From Candidatus Opimibacter skivensis (lineage in GTDB: Bacteria; Bacteroidota; Bacteroidia; Chitinophagales; Saprospiraceae), in contig JADKHH010000012.1 of assembly GCA_016721905.1 (NCBI GenBank), positions 56,681 through 120,680 of the forward strand: a DNA stretch of 64,000 nucleotides. The letters are read 5' to 3'. Made by a program: the position numbers and the translations under genes. The notes beneath the pieces are model-generated. The model saw only the letters and a program-made list of their open reading frames with translations. It made no database searches and had not been told where the DNA came from. Positions 35,584 through 43,989 of this stretch are shown in pieces; within the stretch, counting starts at the first letter, position 1, and every line of letters starts with the position of its first letter.

Positions 35584-36864
35584 TTGAAACACTTTCTCTT
35601 TTTCCTATATTACTACCCACCGGTACCTGGTACCGCAGCAAAAAGAAATGGACGTATCTCAAAGGCCATCACTGAGAAAGCACAAAGCACACACATCTTC
35701 ACAGCATCTCAGATACCTGATGATCAATCGATACAAAGGAATAGCAAGGTGACAACCATCGCTGCATTTGATTACAGGAAAATACTCCGCCGCAATACAA
35801 AGGACGGGGCACTGCCAGAGAATGTGAAGCAGCATGCTGCCGCCCAATGGATGATCAGGCTTATCAATTCTTTTCCTTTCAATATCGTGGCGGGTGAAGG
35901 TGGATTGATTTATTTTTATAACCTACTCCGCAAGGGAAGCAAAGCGATCCGTGAAGGGCACATCACACACTTGTATTCATCCTTCAGGCCGTTTGCAGAT
36001 CACTACGCTGCATTCCTTTTGAAGAAAAAGCATCCGGAAGTATTCTGGATAGCTGATTTCAGGGATCTGATCATTGATCCACATTACAATCATATTTTAT
36101 TTGCGGGCAATCACCATACCTTTTTCAGCAAGATCTTCCGCAAGGCTGATCTGCTCACCACAGTCTCTGATGGGTTGGCAGTTCATCTTCGAGCCTACAA
36201 TCAAAATGTGATTACACTCCGAAACGGCATTGAAGGTGATATTGCAAAACCCCAATCAGTATCTGTGTCCAGGTTCACTATTGCCTACACAGGCTCTATG
36301 TTTCTCGACAAGCGAAACGTAGATCCAATTTTCCAGGCACTACAGGAGCTACTGCAGGATACAGTCATTGATGGAGGCGACATCGGTATCATCTATGCAG
36401 GCAAGGATGGTAATTTTTGGAAGCAGGTGGCGGAAAAATATAGACTGGAGTCTTTGTTGGATGATAAGGGAATCGTTTCAGCAGTTGAAGCACAGCAGAT
36501 TCAACACGATGCCTGCATCAATGTATTGTTGACTGTATCTTCTGATCAGTTGCAAGGAGTACTCACAGGCAAGATGATCGAATATTTTCAATCCGGCTCC
36601 CCGGTGCTAGGGATCGTCGTAGGCCATAATGATCCTGAACTGCAATCCATCCTAATGGAGCTGGAGATCGGTGATTCTTTTTCAGACCAGCCTTCAGACC
36701 TGGAGCTCATCAAATCTTTTATCCAACGCGAATATCTGCACTGGAAAAACACAGGCATGAATCGCAAGCCAGTCAATACAGATATTCTTAAAAGAAAATA
36801 TGCCATGGATGCAGTGATGACCCCCTTATGGAATGTCCTCGATAAGACCCAATCTGCTATTTGA
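35584..36864 (+). CDS. Glycosyltransferase (GT4-like)
   Basis: GT-B-like enzyme of 426 residues. FFLYYYPPVPGTAAKRNGRISKAI at the start, WIADFRDLIIDPHY, DLLTTVSDGLAVHLRAY, FTIAYTGSMF and GVLTGKMIEYFQSGSPVLGIV fit the group-1 glycosyltransferase-like proteins that lack a strong EX7E. The start is TTG after the array. The natural TGA stop at 36862-36864 lies within the first palindrome of a paired-palindrome repeat. It is the last gene of the polysaccharide locus. Confidence 0.82.
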   Translation: MKHFLFFLYYYPPVPGTAAKRNGRISKAITEKAQSTHIFTASQIPDDQSIQRNSKVTTIAAFDYRKILRRNTKDGALPENVKQHAAAQWMIRLINSFPFNIVAGEGGLIYFYNLLRKGSKAIREGHITHLYSSFRPFADHYAAFLLKKKHPEVFWIADFRDLIIDPHYNHILFAGNHHTFFSKIFRKADLLTTVSDGLAVHLRAYNQNVITLRNGIEGDIAKPQSVSVSRFTIAYTGSMFLDKRNVDPIFQALQELLQDTVIDGGDIGIIYAGKDGNFWKQVAEKYRLESLLDDKGIVSAVEAQQIQHDACINVLLTVSSDQLQGVLTGKMIEYFQSGSPVLGIVVGHNDPELQSILMELEIGDSFSDQPSDLELIKSFIQREYLHWKNTGMNRKPVNTDILKRKYAMDAVMTPLWNVLDKTQSAI

Positions 36865-36936
36865 AGCATTTGCTTCAAATCTATATTCAGGACCAACACC
36901 CACTGAATAATCAATATAAGGAAGCCTCTGGCTTCC
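36859..36936. repeat. P1-P2 paired-palindrome repeat, copy 2
   Basis: ATTTGAAGC (36859-36867) / GCTTCAAAT (36872-36880), linker, then GGAAGC / GCTTCC (36920-36936). The stop codon of the upstream glycosyltransferase is part of the first arm. Confidence 0.85.
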
Positions 36937-36952
36937 AAGCACCCAATCTGCT

Positions 36953-37030
36953 ATTTGAAGCATTTGCTTCAAATCAATATTACAAATCATGTTCTAATGA
37001 ATAGTCATTGAAAGGAAGCCTATGGCTTCC
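36953..37030. repeat. P1-P2 paired-palindrome repeat, copy 3 (tandem duplicate)
   Basis: ATTTGAAGC (36953) / GCTTCAAAT (36974 end), linker, GGAAGCC / GGCTTCC (to 37030). The 34 bases 36941-36974 are identical to 36847-36880, so this unit arose by tandem duplication with a 94-bp period that also copied the last six codons of the gene. Confidence 0.85.
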
Positions 37031-37039
37031 AAGTAAAAT

Positions 37040-37133
37040 CATAAAGCTCTCACGCTCTCACTCTCTCACTCTCTCACGCTCTTACTCTCTTACTCTCTCA
37101 CTCTCTTACACCTCTCACGTTCTCACGCTCTCA
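37040..37133 (+). repeat. ctctcacN octamer array before tgt
   Basis: About eleven octamers of ctctcacg, ctctcact or cttactct, almost free of G and A-poor, end just before the tgt start codon. Confidence 0.85.
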
Positions 37134-37134
37134 C

Positions 37135-38271
37135 ATGTCCTTTGACCTCCTCCATACCGACCCTTCTTCCTCTGCCCGCGCGGGCATCCTCCATCTGCCT
37201 CACGGTGATATAGAAACACCCATCTTCATGCCCGTGGGCACCGCCGCTACGGTCAAAGCCGTACATCAGCAGGAATTAAAAGATCAGGTACGTGCGCAAA
37301 TTATTCTCGGTAATACCTATCATCTCTATCTCCGCCCAGGCATGGACGTCATACAAGGGGCTGGCGGACTACACAAGTTTAATAACTGGAACCTTCCTAT
37401 CCTCACCGATAGCGGTGGATACCAGGTCTATTCGATGAGCAAGTCCAGGAAGATTAAAGAAGAAGGCGTAAAATTCAGATCGCATATCGATGGGTCCTTG
37501 CATATGTTTACGCCGGAGAACGTCATGGATATCCAACGTCAGATCGGAGCGGATATCATCATGGCTTTTGATGAATGCACACCTTATCCGTGTGATGAAA
37601 AATATGCTACCCGTTCGATGCACATGACACACCGCTGGCTGGATCGTTGCATCGCGCGTCACAAGGAAACAGAAGGATTGTATGGATATGATCAGATACT
37701 CGCGCCGATCATTCAAGGCAGCACCTATCCGCACTTGCGAAAAATATCCGCGGAATATATTGCATCACGTGATATGCCGATCAATGCCATTGGCGGACTA
37801 TCTGTCGGTGAACCTCATGCGGACATGTACGAAATGACGGCAGTGGTCACTGAAATCCTGCCAAAGGAAAAACCACGTTATCTCATGGGCGTAGGTACGC
37901 CAGCTAACCTGCTGGAATGTATTGCCCTCGGTATTGATATGTTTGATTGCGTTTTACCAACGCGAAATGCAAGACATGGATTACTATACACTTCACAAGG
38001 TATCGTCCATATCCGCAATGAAAAATGGAAACATTGTTTTGATCCCATCGATCCGGAATCCTCCGCGGCCACCAGCCGTGAACATACACTCGCCTACCTG
38101 CGCCATCTCACCATCTCCGGTGAAGCACTCGGTGCCATGATAGCTTCACTCCAGAATCTGTCATTCTATCTATCCCTCGTTCGCCAGGCCCGTCAGCACA
38201 TCCTCGACGGCACTTTCACCGCCTGGAAATCTTCCATCCTTCCCATCATCTCCAATCCCTATTCAAATTGA
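37135..38271 (+). CDS. tgt: tRNA-guanine(34) transglycosylase, zinc site missing
   Basis: Swaps guanine 34 of tRNAs with GUN anticodons for the queuine precursor preQ1. 378 residues. The catalytic TIM-barrel motifs are intact: GTAATVKAVHQQEL, LGNTYHLYLRPG, LTDSGGYQVYS, AFDECTPYP, GGLSVGEP and FDCVLPTRNARHG. The C-terminal zinc site is not: where bacterial enzymes have C-x-C-x-x-C and a distant His, this one has Ser309, Ala311, Ser314 and Gln340 (DPESSAATSREHTLAYLRHL, SLQNLSFYL). All four ligands are changed together, so a metal-free fold is likely rather than damage; my recollection is that other Bacteroidota Tgt proteins also lack some of these Cys. Not part of the polysaccharide locus. Confidence 0.95.
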   Translation: MSFDLLHTDPSSSARAGILHLPHGDIETPIFMPVGTAATVKAVHQQELKDQVRAQIILGNTYHLYLRPGMDVIQGAGGLHKFNNWNLPILTDSGGYQVYSMSKSRKIKEEGVKFRSHIDGSLHMFTPENVMDIQRQIGADIIMAFDECTPYPCDEKYATRSMHMTHRWLDRCIARHKETEGLYGYDQILAPIIQGSTYPHLRKISAEYIASRDMPINAIGGLSVGEPHADMYEMTAVVTEILPKEKPRYLMGVGTPANLLECIALGIDMFDCVLPTRNARHGLLYTSQGIVHIRNEKWKHCFDPIDPESSAATSREHTLAYLRHLTISGEALGAMIASLQNLSFYLSLVRQARQHILDGTFTAWKSSILPIISNPYSN

Positions 38272-38272
38272 C

Positions 38273-38350
38273 ATTTGAAGCATCTGCTTCAAATCCATAT
38301 CACGGATCTGTCTCCACTGAAAAATCATCGAAAGGAAGCCTATGGCTTCC
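38273..38350. repeat. P1-P2 paired-palindrome repeat, copy 4
   Basis: ATTTGAAGC / GCTTCAAAT (38273-38294), linker, GGAAGCC / GGCTTCC (38334-38350). It begins one base after the tgt stop codon. Confidence 0.85.
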
Positions 38351-38365
38351 ATGCACCCACCCGAC

Positions 38366-38442
38366 ATTTGAAGCGTATGCTTCAAATCCATATTACGGGT
38401 CATGCTCCAATGAAGAACAATGATAGGAAGCTTGTGGCTTCC
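38366..38442. repeat. P1-P2 paired-palindrome repeat, copy 5
   Basis: ATTTGAAGC / GCTTCAAAT (38366-38387), linker, GGAAGC / GCTTCC (38426-38442), 93 bases after copy 4. A lone second palindrome (38490-38506, one arm mismatched: GGAAGT/GCTTCC) follows. Confidence 0.8.
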
Positions 38443-38587
38443 AAGTAAATATCTCCTTAGGATCACGCCCTATTGAAAAATCATCGAAAGGAAGTCTATG
38501 GCTTCCATGTAACCATCATTAAAAAGTTTAACGAAACTTTACCCCCCACTTTAACAATATTCCCCTGTCCGGATTGTTTATACTACC

Positions 38588-39170
38588 ATGAAATCCATTT
38601 CAATTCTTTGTCTTGTTTTTTCATCAGTACTCTTGCACGCCCAGCAACCAGTCGTGCTGGAGTATGCCACCGTCAGCACCTTCCACTGGGGCCTATTCAA
38701 AGGCAAGATCAATCAAAGGCACATACATGAAATGGGCGAGAATACCGGAGCCGTCACGGTTTCTTCGATCAGTTACACCGCCTTACAGATTTCACCGGAC
38801 AGAAGCCACTGTGACCATCACCGCCCGCTTTCATCCGGAAGAATCCTGGACCCGCTATCCGCATCTCAACAAACCGGAGGAAGCCCTGGAGCACGAAAAG
38901 AAACATTTTGAACTCACCGAAGTCTATGCCCGCAAGCTCCGCAAACTGGTGAGCAATTCCCGCTATTCAGCTACCCGATTTAAAGATGAAATCAACAAGC
39001 AGTTTACAGACCTTGTCACCCAACATCGCACCGAACAAGTGCGGTATGATCATGAAACCAACCATTCGATTGATCATCATCAACAAATCAAATGGAATGC
39101 CCGGATCGATGAGCAACTAGAATCACTAAGTACTTACTCGAAGACTACTGTCAATATTAAATTTAAGTAG
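38588..39170 (+). pseudogene. DUF922-like secreted protein with a frameshift near 38790
   Basis: The first frame (ATG 38588) gives a signal peptide (MKSISILCLVFSSVLLHAQ) and a domain start (TVSTFHWGLFKGKI) up to about 38790. The next frame then carries the rest (EATVTITARFHPEESWTRYPHL, EHEKKHFELTEVYARKLRKLV, ending VNIKFK) to the TAG at 39170. Removing one base near 38785-38795 restores a single ~193-residue protein. H-E-K-K-H in the second part resembles the HExxH-type motif of the DUF922 putative zinc protease family. No slippery heptamer was seen at the break, so programmed frameshifting is unlikely; it is either a real mutation or an assembly error. Confidence 0.7.
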
Positions 39171-39180
39171 TTTCATTTTT

Positions 39181-39290
39181 CCCTTCCGCCCTTCCACCGT
39201 TCCGCCCTTCCGCCGTTCCGCCCTTCCGCCGTTCCGCCTTTCCGCCTTTCCGCCGTTCCGCCTTTCCGCCCTTCCTCCTTCCTCCTTCCC
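39181..39290 (+). repeat. Pyrimidine-rich cttccgcc word array before ettA
   Basis: Near-continuous variants of cgttccgccctt and cctttccgcc, with almost no A or isolated G only in CG. It lies upstream of ettA on the coding strand, consistent with the C-rich type before a start codon. Confidence 0.75.
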
Positions 39291-39301
39291 CTTTATTTCC
39301 C

Positions 39302-39309
39302 TACTTTTG
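39302..39309 (+). promoter_or_regulatory. Bacteroidota-type -7 box upstream of ettA
   Basis: TACTTTTG matches the TAnnTTTG consensus. No matching TTTG -33 element is obvious. Transcription would start near 39316. Confidence 0.4.
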
Positions 39310-39391
39310 CCCCTCCAATTATATATGGAACGCTATGCTTAATCAACATATCAACCCATCAACTCATAAACACTAAACAATAACCACAGAA

Positions 39392-41065
39392 ATGGCCGGC
39401 GAAAAGGTGATATTTTCCATGGAAGGCGTAAGCAAGATCTACCCTCCTTCCAAACAAGTCCTCAAGAACATATGGCTCTCTTTCTTCTATGGAGCTAAAA
39501 TCGGCGTACTCGGTCTCAACGGATCAGGTAAGTCCAGCCTCCTCAAGATCATCGCCGGTAAAGACCCGAACTACGATGGCAAAGTATGGTTTGACGGCGA
39601 CTATAAAATCGGTTTCCTCGAACAGGAACCCGTCCTGGATGAAACCAAAACCGTCCGCCAGACCGTCGAAGAAGCAGTCCAGCACATCGTAGATCTCCTC
39701 AAGGAATATGAGGATATCAACCTCAAGCTCGCCGAACCCATGGACGATGATGCCATGATGAAGGCCATCGAGCGCCAGGGCGAACTCATGGAAAAGTTAG
39801 AACATTATAATGCATGGGAACTGGACTATAAACTCGGTACCGCGATGGAATCCCTGCGATGCCCGCCCGAAGACGCCGTCATAGGCCTCTTGTCAGGAGG
39901 AGAGCGCAGGCGTGTTGCTCTTTGTAGATTATTACTTTCACAACCAGATATCCTGCTGCTTGATGAGCCAACTAACCACCTTGATGCAGAGAGTGTATTG
40001 TGGCTGGAGCAGTTTCTTAAAAATTTCCCCGGTACCGTCATTGCGGTGACGCACGACCGTTACTTCCTCGACAATGTAGCCGGCTGGATCCTTGAACTTG
40101 ATCGCGGAGAAGGTATTCCATGGCAAGGCAACTACTCCACATGGCTGGAGCAGAAAGCGAAACGCCTCGAACAGGAAGAGAAGGTTGAATCCAAACGCAA
40201 AAAAGCCCTTGATCATGAGCTTGAATGGATCCGCATGGCTCCCAAAGCACGTCAGGCCAAAGGAAAAGCACGTCTCAATGCATACGATCAATTGCGTAAC
40301 GCAGAGATCAAGGAGCGTGAAGCTAAACTCGAACTCTTTATCCCACCTGGTCCGCGTCTCGGTGATGTCATCATCGAATGTAACAATGTATCCAAAGGAT
40401 TTGGTGACCGTTTACTGATCGACAATTTCACATTTAAAGTTCCGAAAAACGCGATCGTTGGTATCATCGGTCCTAACGGTGTAGGTAAGTCCACCTTGTT
40501 CAGGATGATCATGGGTGAGCAGAAACCGGATAGTGGTGAAATCATCATCGGTGAAACAGTCCAGATCAGTTATGTAGATCAGTCACACAGAGATCTGGAT
40601 CCTGACAAAACCGTGTACGAAGTTGTCGGTGGTGGAAATGAAATCATTGCTGTCGGTGGTTCACAAGTCAACGTCAGGGCGTATATCAGTAAGTTCAATT
40701 TTACCGGCGCTGATCAGCAAAAGAAAATCGGTGTACTCTCCGGTGGTGAGCGTAACCGGGTTCAACTTGCGATCACCTTGCGCGAAGGCGGAAACGTTTT
40801 ACTCCTCGATGAGCCTACCAACGATATTGACGTCAACACGCTTCGTGCCCTGGAAGAAGCACTTGAAAATTTTGCAGGCTGTGTGTTGGTGATCTCTCAC
40901 GACCGATGGTTTATCGACAGGCTCGCTACCCACATCCTCGCGTTTGAAGATGAAGGCGAAGTGGTATTCTTTGAAGGCAATTTTGAAGATTATGAAGAAG
41001 CTAAAAAGAAACGCCTTGGTGATATCACGCCGAAACGCCCGCGTTTTAAGAACATGATCAGCTAA
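39392..41065 (+). CDS. ettA: Energy-dependent translational throttle protein (ABC-F)
   Basis: Cytoplasmic ABC-F ATPase of 557 residues that binds the ribosomal E site and gates the first elongation steps with the ADP/ATP ratio. Two ABC domains: Walker A GLNGSGKSS with signature LSGGERRRVAL in the first, Walker A GPNGVGKST with signature LSGGERNRVQL in the second. Between them is the linker with basic helices (WIRMAPKARQAKGKARLNAYDQL). Both Walker B Glu residues are present (LLLDEPTNHLD, LLLDEPTNDID). The C-terminus ends KNMIS. Confidence 0.95.
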   Translation: MAGEKVIFSMEGVSKIYPPSKQVLKNIWLSFFYGAKIGVLGLNGSGKSSLLKIIAGKDPNYDGKVWFDGDYKIGFLEQEPVLDETKTVRQTVEEAVQHIVDLLKEYEDINLKLAEPMDDDAMMKAIERQGELMEKLEHYNAWELDYKLGTAMESLRCPPEDAVIGLLSGGERRRVALCRLLLSQPDILLLDEPTNHLDAESVLWLEQFLKNFPGTVIAVTHDRYFLDNVAGWILELDRGEGIPWQGNYSTWLEQKAKRLEQEEKVESKRKKALDHELEWIRMAPKARQAKGKARLNAYDQLRNAEIKEREAKLELFIPPGPRLGDVIIECNNVSKGFGDRLLIDNFTFKVPKNAIVGIIGPNGVGKSTLFRMIMGEQKPDSGEIIIGETVQISYVDQSHRDLDPDKTVYEVVGGGNEIIAVGGSQVNVRAYISKFNFTGADQQKKIGVLSGGERNRVQLAITLREGGNVLLLDEPTNDIDVNTLRALEEALENFAGCVLVISHDRWFIDRLATHILAFEDEGEVVFFEGNFEDYEEAKKKRLGDITPKRPRFKNMIS

Positions 41066-41509
41066 TACGAGTTCTGTACCTACAGCGCTTTCAATGTTCG
41101 GCTTATAAAAGCTTATAGGCTTATAAGCATATAGGTTTATATGTTGATTGGTTGATTGGTTGATGAGTTGATTTGAGGTTCAACTGCTTACTACCTTCCC
41201 GCTACCCCTCAGGGGAAGGATTTTCGCTGGGCTCGAACTGAATACTGCTTACTTGATACTGCTTACTGATTACCGATTACTGATTACTGATCACCGATTA
41301 CTGATCACTGATCACCTAGTCCTGATCACTGCCCATTACTCACTGCTGACTGTTCATTTTCTTGCGCTCTCACATTTTTCTGACAGCTGACAGCTGATAG
41401 CTTTTTTATGAAACTTAGCTCAAGCTTATGAGTTAAATGAATTTTTTAACTCACAACTCACAACTCACAACTCACAATTCACAACTCACAACTCACAATT
41501 CACAACTCA
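41066..41509. repeat. 444-bp convergent gap full of word arrays
   Basis: 41098-41180 carries ggcttata and gttgattg words, the G-containing type expected after ettA. From about 41190 the strand turns C-containing: tactgcttactgattaccgatt, then gatcacc/gattact heptamers (41260-41325), tcactgct, cagctgacagc and finally aactcac/aattcac heptamers (41450-41510) that run into the stop of the − strand gene. Read on the − strand the latter are G-rich after that gene's stop. No gene is seen. Confidence 0.85.
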
Positions 41510-42424
41510 CTACTTATTCTCTTTCAACTCATACGCCGTCACCCCGTTTCCAAAGAAAGTAGGTACAAGCAAAAGGTTTTTATCGGCGATCACCTCAATG
41601 TCAGCAGCATTTAATTTTGCTTCCTGTGAATCGAGCAGGAGTGTCACTACACCATCCATGGTCACATGATACACCTGTCCATTCCAGTTAGAGACAAGCA
41701 GGTCATCGCCATATCTCACGATCCCGTCACCACCAGGCACATCGGTTGCTATTTTTTCAACGGACTTAGTCGTCATGTCCATCCTGTATACATTGCCTGA
41801 GCCATAACCTGCCAGGTAAATCGTATTTTCTTCAACTAAAATTCCATTCGTTCCACCTAAAGTTGCATCTGCAAGCACAGTCTCTACTTTGCCATTAGTG
41901 ATTGTATAGATCGTGCTCGTATTGGAATCCGTAAAGTAGACTGTTCCGGCTGCTGTCACATAGACATCATTGAGGAATGTAGCACCATCAACTTTCCAGG
42001 TGTTTTTGATTTTTCCGGTCGTGATATCGATAGATACTAACCGATCGATGTCCGTTACATACAGGATGTTACCTGACTGTCCCATTCCTTTAGGTGCACT
42101 GAAGCCAGTTGCCCATTTGAGGTCCTTGATGTTTCCATCTAATCCTACTCTGGATATAAAGCCATCATTATCTTTCTTATCCGGTGGTACCCCATTGATA
42201 CAGGATACATAGAGCACATCATTGGCTTTGTCATATAATACGGACTCTGCGGTGGTCAGTGTTTTCTCCGTATCCCAGATCCTGCTCAATCCCGGAATAT
42301 TGACAATGGCAGATGCCGTTGTATCTGCTGACGGGGTGGTTGCAGTTTCTTCCGTGGCCGGTGCTGATGGCTTGCAGGCGATGAAGAATGCTGTTGAGAT
42401 AAGGATTAGAAAGAAATATTTCAT
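41510..42424 (-). CDS. SMP-30/NHL-like beta-propeller lipoprotein
   Basis: Protein of 304 residues. A lipoprotein signal peptide ends in a lipobox-like FFIAC (Cys about residue 17), followed by an Ala/Thr/Pro-rich linker. Propeller-like repeats follow: AESVLYDKANDVLYVSC, PKGMGQSGNILYVTD, FLNDVYVTAAGTVYFTDSNT, GILVEENTIYLAGYGSGNVYRM, LVSNWNGQVYHV. This is the SMP-30/gluconolactonase-like class, which binds a sugar lactone or a metal, but the catalytic residues were not checked. It would be anchored in a membrane facing the periplasm or outside. Confidence 0.75.
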   Translation of the reverse strand: MKYFFLILISTAFFIACKPSAPATEETATTPSADTTASAIVNIPGLSRIWDTEKTLTTAESVLYDKANDVLYVSCINGVPPDKKDNDGFISRVGLDGNIKDLKWATGFSAPKGMGQSGNILYVTDIDRLVSIDITTGKIKNTWKVDGATFLNDVYVTAAGTVYFTDSNTSTIYTITNGKVETVLADATLGGTNGILVEENTIYLAGYGSGNVYRMDMTTKSVEKIATDVPGGDGIVRYGDDLLVSNWNGQVYHVTMDGVVTLLLDSQEAKLNAADIEVIADKNLLLVPTFFGNGVTAYELKENK

Positions 42425-42446
42425 AATTGAACGATTTTTATACAGG

Positions 42447-42454
42447 CAAAGGTA
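42447..42454 (-). promoter_or_regulatory. Bacteroidota-type -7 box for the beta-propeller lipoprotein
   Basis: On the − strand TACCTTTG matches TAnnTTTG. Transcription would begin near 42440, leaving a short leader before the ATG at 42424. No -33 TTTG is evident. Confidence 0.45.
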
Positions 42455-42551
42455 ATATTATTGTCAGGGGCTGAACCCCCTTCCTACTCGTACGCCCCTT
42501 TAAGGCTTCATCTTAACATACTTCGCCTCAGCCTCAGCCTTCGCCTTTTTT

Positions 42552-42622
42552 CATGAGCGATCCACGACTTGAAAGTCGTGGCCATTCAATTTCTGGCGTG
42601 TGCGCCAGTTTTTTCGCTCATG
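42552..42622. repeat. Three-helix repeat, copy 2
   Basis: Outer CATGAGCG / CGCTCATG perfect; helix CCACGAC / GTCGTGG around ttgaaa; linker ccattcaatt; helix CTGGCG / CGCCAG; then a T6 tract before the closing arm. Confidence 0.85.
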
Positions 42623-42736
42623 TTTTTCCTTCGCCTTCGCCTCAGCCTCAGCCTTCGCCTTTTTCATTTTTCATTTTTCACTTGGTTGCTGAGCTGTAGC
42701 ACGAGGTTGCGGGAAAGCAGGTCGAAGCATCACTCT

Positions 42737-43798
42737 TCACTTTTCTCCGTATTGTCTTTCATAATACTCCTTATACGACCCATCGGTCACGCGCTCTACC
42801 CAAGCGTCATTGGCCAGGTACCAATCAATCGTCTTTGAAAGGCCTTCAATAAAATCTGCAGCAGGTGTCCAGCCAAGTTCATTTTTTAATTTACTGAAAT
42901 CAATCGCATACCGGTGATCATGCCCGGCCCTGTCTTTGACAAAGTGAATGAGTTCTTCCGAACTGCCAAGCAGGCGTCCGGTTTTTTCATCCATCAGTTT
43001 GCACAGCGTGCGCACGAGATCAATATTTTTCCATTCACTATCACCTCCGATATTGTAGGTCTCTCCCGGACGTCCTTCATGATAAATCAGATCGATCGCC
43101 TCAGCATGGTCTTCAACATAAAGCCAATCTCGGATGTTCGCGCCCTCACCATAGACAGGAAGTGGTATTCCTTTGCGGATATTATGAATCATCAACGGAA
43201 TAAGTTTTTCCGGAAATTGATTCGGCCCGTAATTGTTGCTGCAGTTGCTGATGACAACAGGCAGCCCATAGGTAGCATGATAAGCTCTCACGAAATGATC
43301 ACTCGATGCTTTGGAAGCCGAATAGGGACTCCTGGGCGAGTAAGGTGTTTTTTCAGTAAAATATCCGGTGTCACCTAATTCCCCATAAACTTCATCCGTG
43401 GAGACATGGTAAAATTTTCCTTCGATCCCGGTATCCTTCCTGTATCTGCGAAAGGCCTCCAGCATGGACGTCGTGCCGAGTACATTGGTACGCACAAAAG
43501 AGAGTGGATCTTCAATCGATCTGTCCACATGTGATTCGGCCGCGAGGTGAATGATCCCGTTGATATTGTGTTTGTGCAGGGTACGGACGACATGGTCCAT
43601 ATCATTGATGTCACCCTTTTCAAATGCGTAATTGGAAGCGCTGCTGATATCGGTCAGGTTATCCAGGTTGCCTGCATAGGTTAAGGCATCATAATTGACA
43701 ATCTTGTAGGTTGGATATCGGCGGACTAACCGGCGCACTACATGTGAACCGATAAATCCCGCACCCCCGGTGACCAGAATAGCATGAGTTGACGACAT
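42737..43798 (-). CDS. rfbB: dTDP-glucose 4,6-dehydratase
   Basis: Converts dTDP-glucose to dTDP-4-keto-6-deoxyglucose. 353 residues, normal. Motifs: GGAGFIGSHVVRRLV, IIHLAAESHVDRSIEDP, FYHVSTDEVYGELGD, the catalytic YSASKASSDHFVRAYHATYGLP and NNYGPNQFPEKLIPL. It stands apart from the polysaccharide locus and has no rfbA, rfbC or rfbD partner in the window. Confidence 0.95.
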   Translation of the reverse strand: MSSTHAILVTGGAGFIGSHVVRRLVRRYPTYKIVNYDALTYAGNLDNLTDISSASNYAFEKGDINDMDHVVRTLHKHNINGIIHLAAESHVDRSIEDPLSFVRTNVLGTTSMLEAFRRYRKDTGIEGKFYHVSTDEVYGELGDTGYFTEKTPYSPRSPYSASKASSDHFVRAYHATYGLPVVISNCSNNYGPNQFPEKLIPLMIHNIRKGIPLPVYGEGANIRDWLYVEDHAEAIDLIYHEGRPGETYNIGGDSEWKNIDLVRTLCKLMDEKTGRLLGSSEELIHFVKDRAGHDHRYAIDFSKLKNELGWTPAADFIEGLSKTIDWYLANDAWVERVTDGSYKEYYERQYGEK

Positions 43799-43827
43799 GG
43801 ACAGTGTTTTAGGATGTTGTTAAGGGT

Positions 43828-43835
43828 CAAAAATA
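43828..43835 (-). promoter_or_regulatory. Bacteroidota-type -7 box for rfbB
   Basis: On the − strand TATTTTTG fits TAnnTTTG about 30 bases before the rfbB ATG. An upstream TTTG exists, but its 14-base spacing is shorter than the usual 19 or so. Confidence 0.4.
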
Positions 43836-43975
43836 AAGGTAATACACGACAAATAACGTTTCGTTTTAAGCGTGTTTAATTCCTATACCATAATGTCTGG
43901 TTTAGGAAAATAGTATGCATGTGCAGGTTAAATGAAGTTAACGTAATAGGACAGGCTGCGTTGAATACTTTTAAA

Positions 43976-43983
43976 TACTTTTG
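43976..43983 (+). promoter_or_regulatory. Possible -7 box giving a leaderless ltrA-like transcript
   Basis: TACTTTTG fits TAnnTTTG and ends 6 bases before the ATG at 43990, so a usual start site would fall on or near the ATG itself. Confidence 0.3.
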
Positions 43984-43989
43984 ATTGCT

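Larger units (their letters stand above)
42425..42736. repeat. 312-bp gap with cctcagcc words and a three-helix repeat
   Basis: From the left: the promoter box, a GGGGctgaaCCCC hairpin (near 42466), gcctcagc words (42527-42544), a three-helix repeat (42552-42622), more gcctcagcc words and ttcattttt words (42625-42680). Near 42725-42740 the array cactcttcactttt abuts the rfbB stop. On the − strand this is G-rich after rfbB. No gene is seen. Confidence 0.8.

Noticed and set aside
38785..38795. Programmed frameshifting in the DUF922-like gene
   Set aside because: There is no X-XXY-YYZ slippery heptamer or nearby pseudoknot, and the shift direction is best explained by a one-base insertion.
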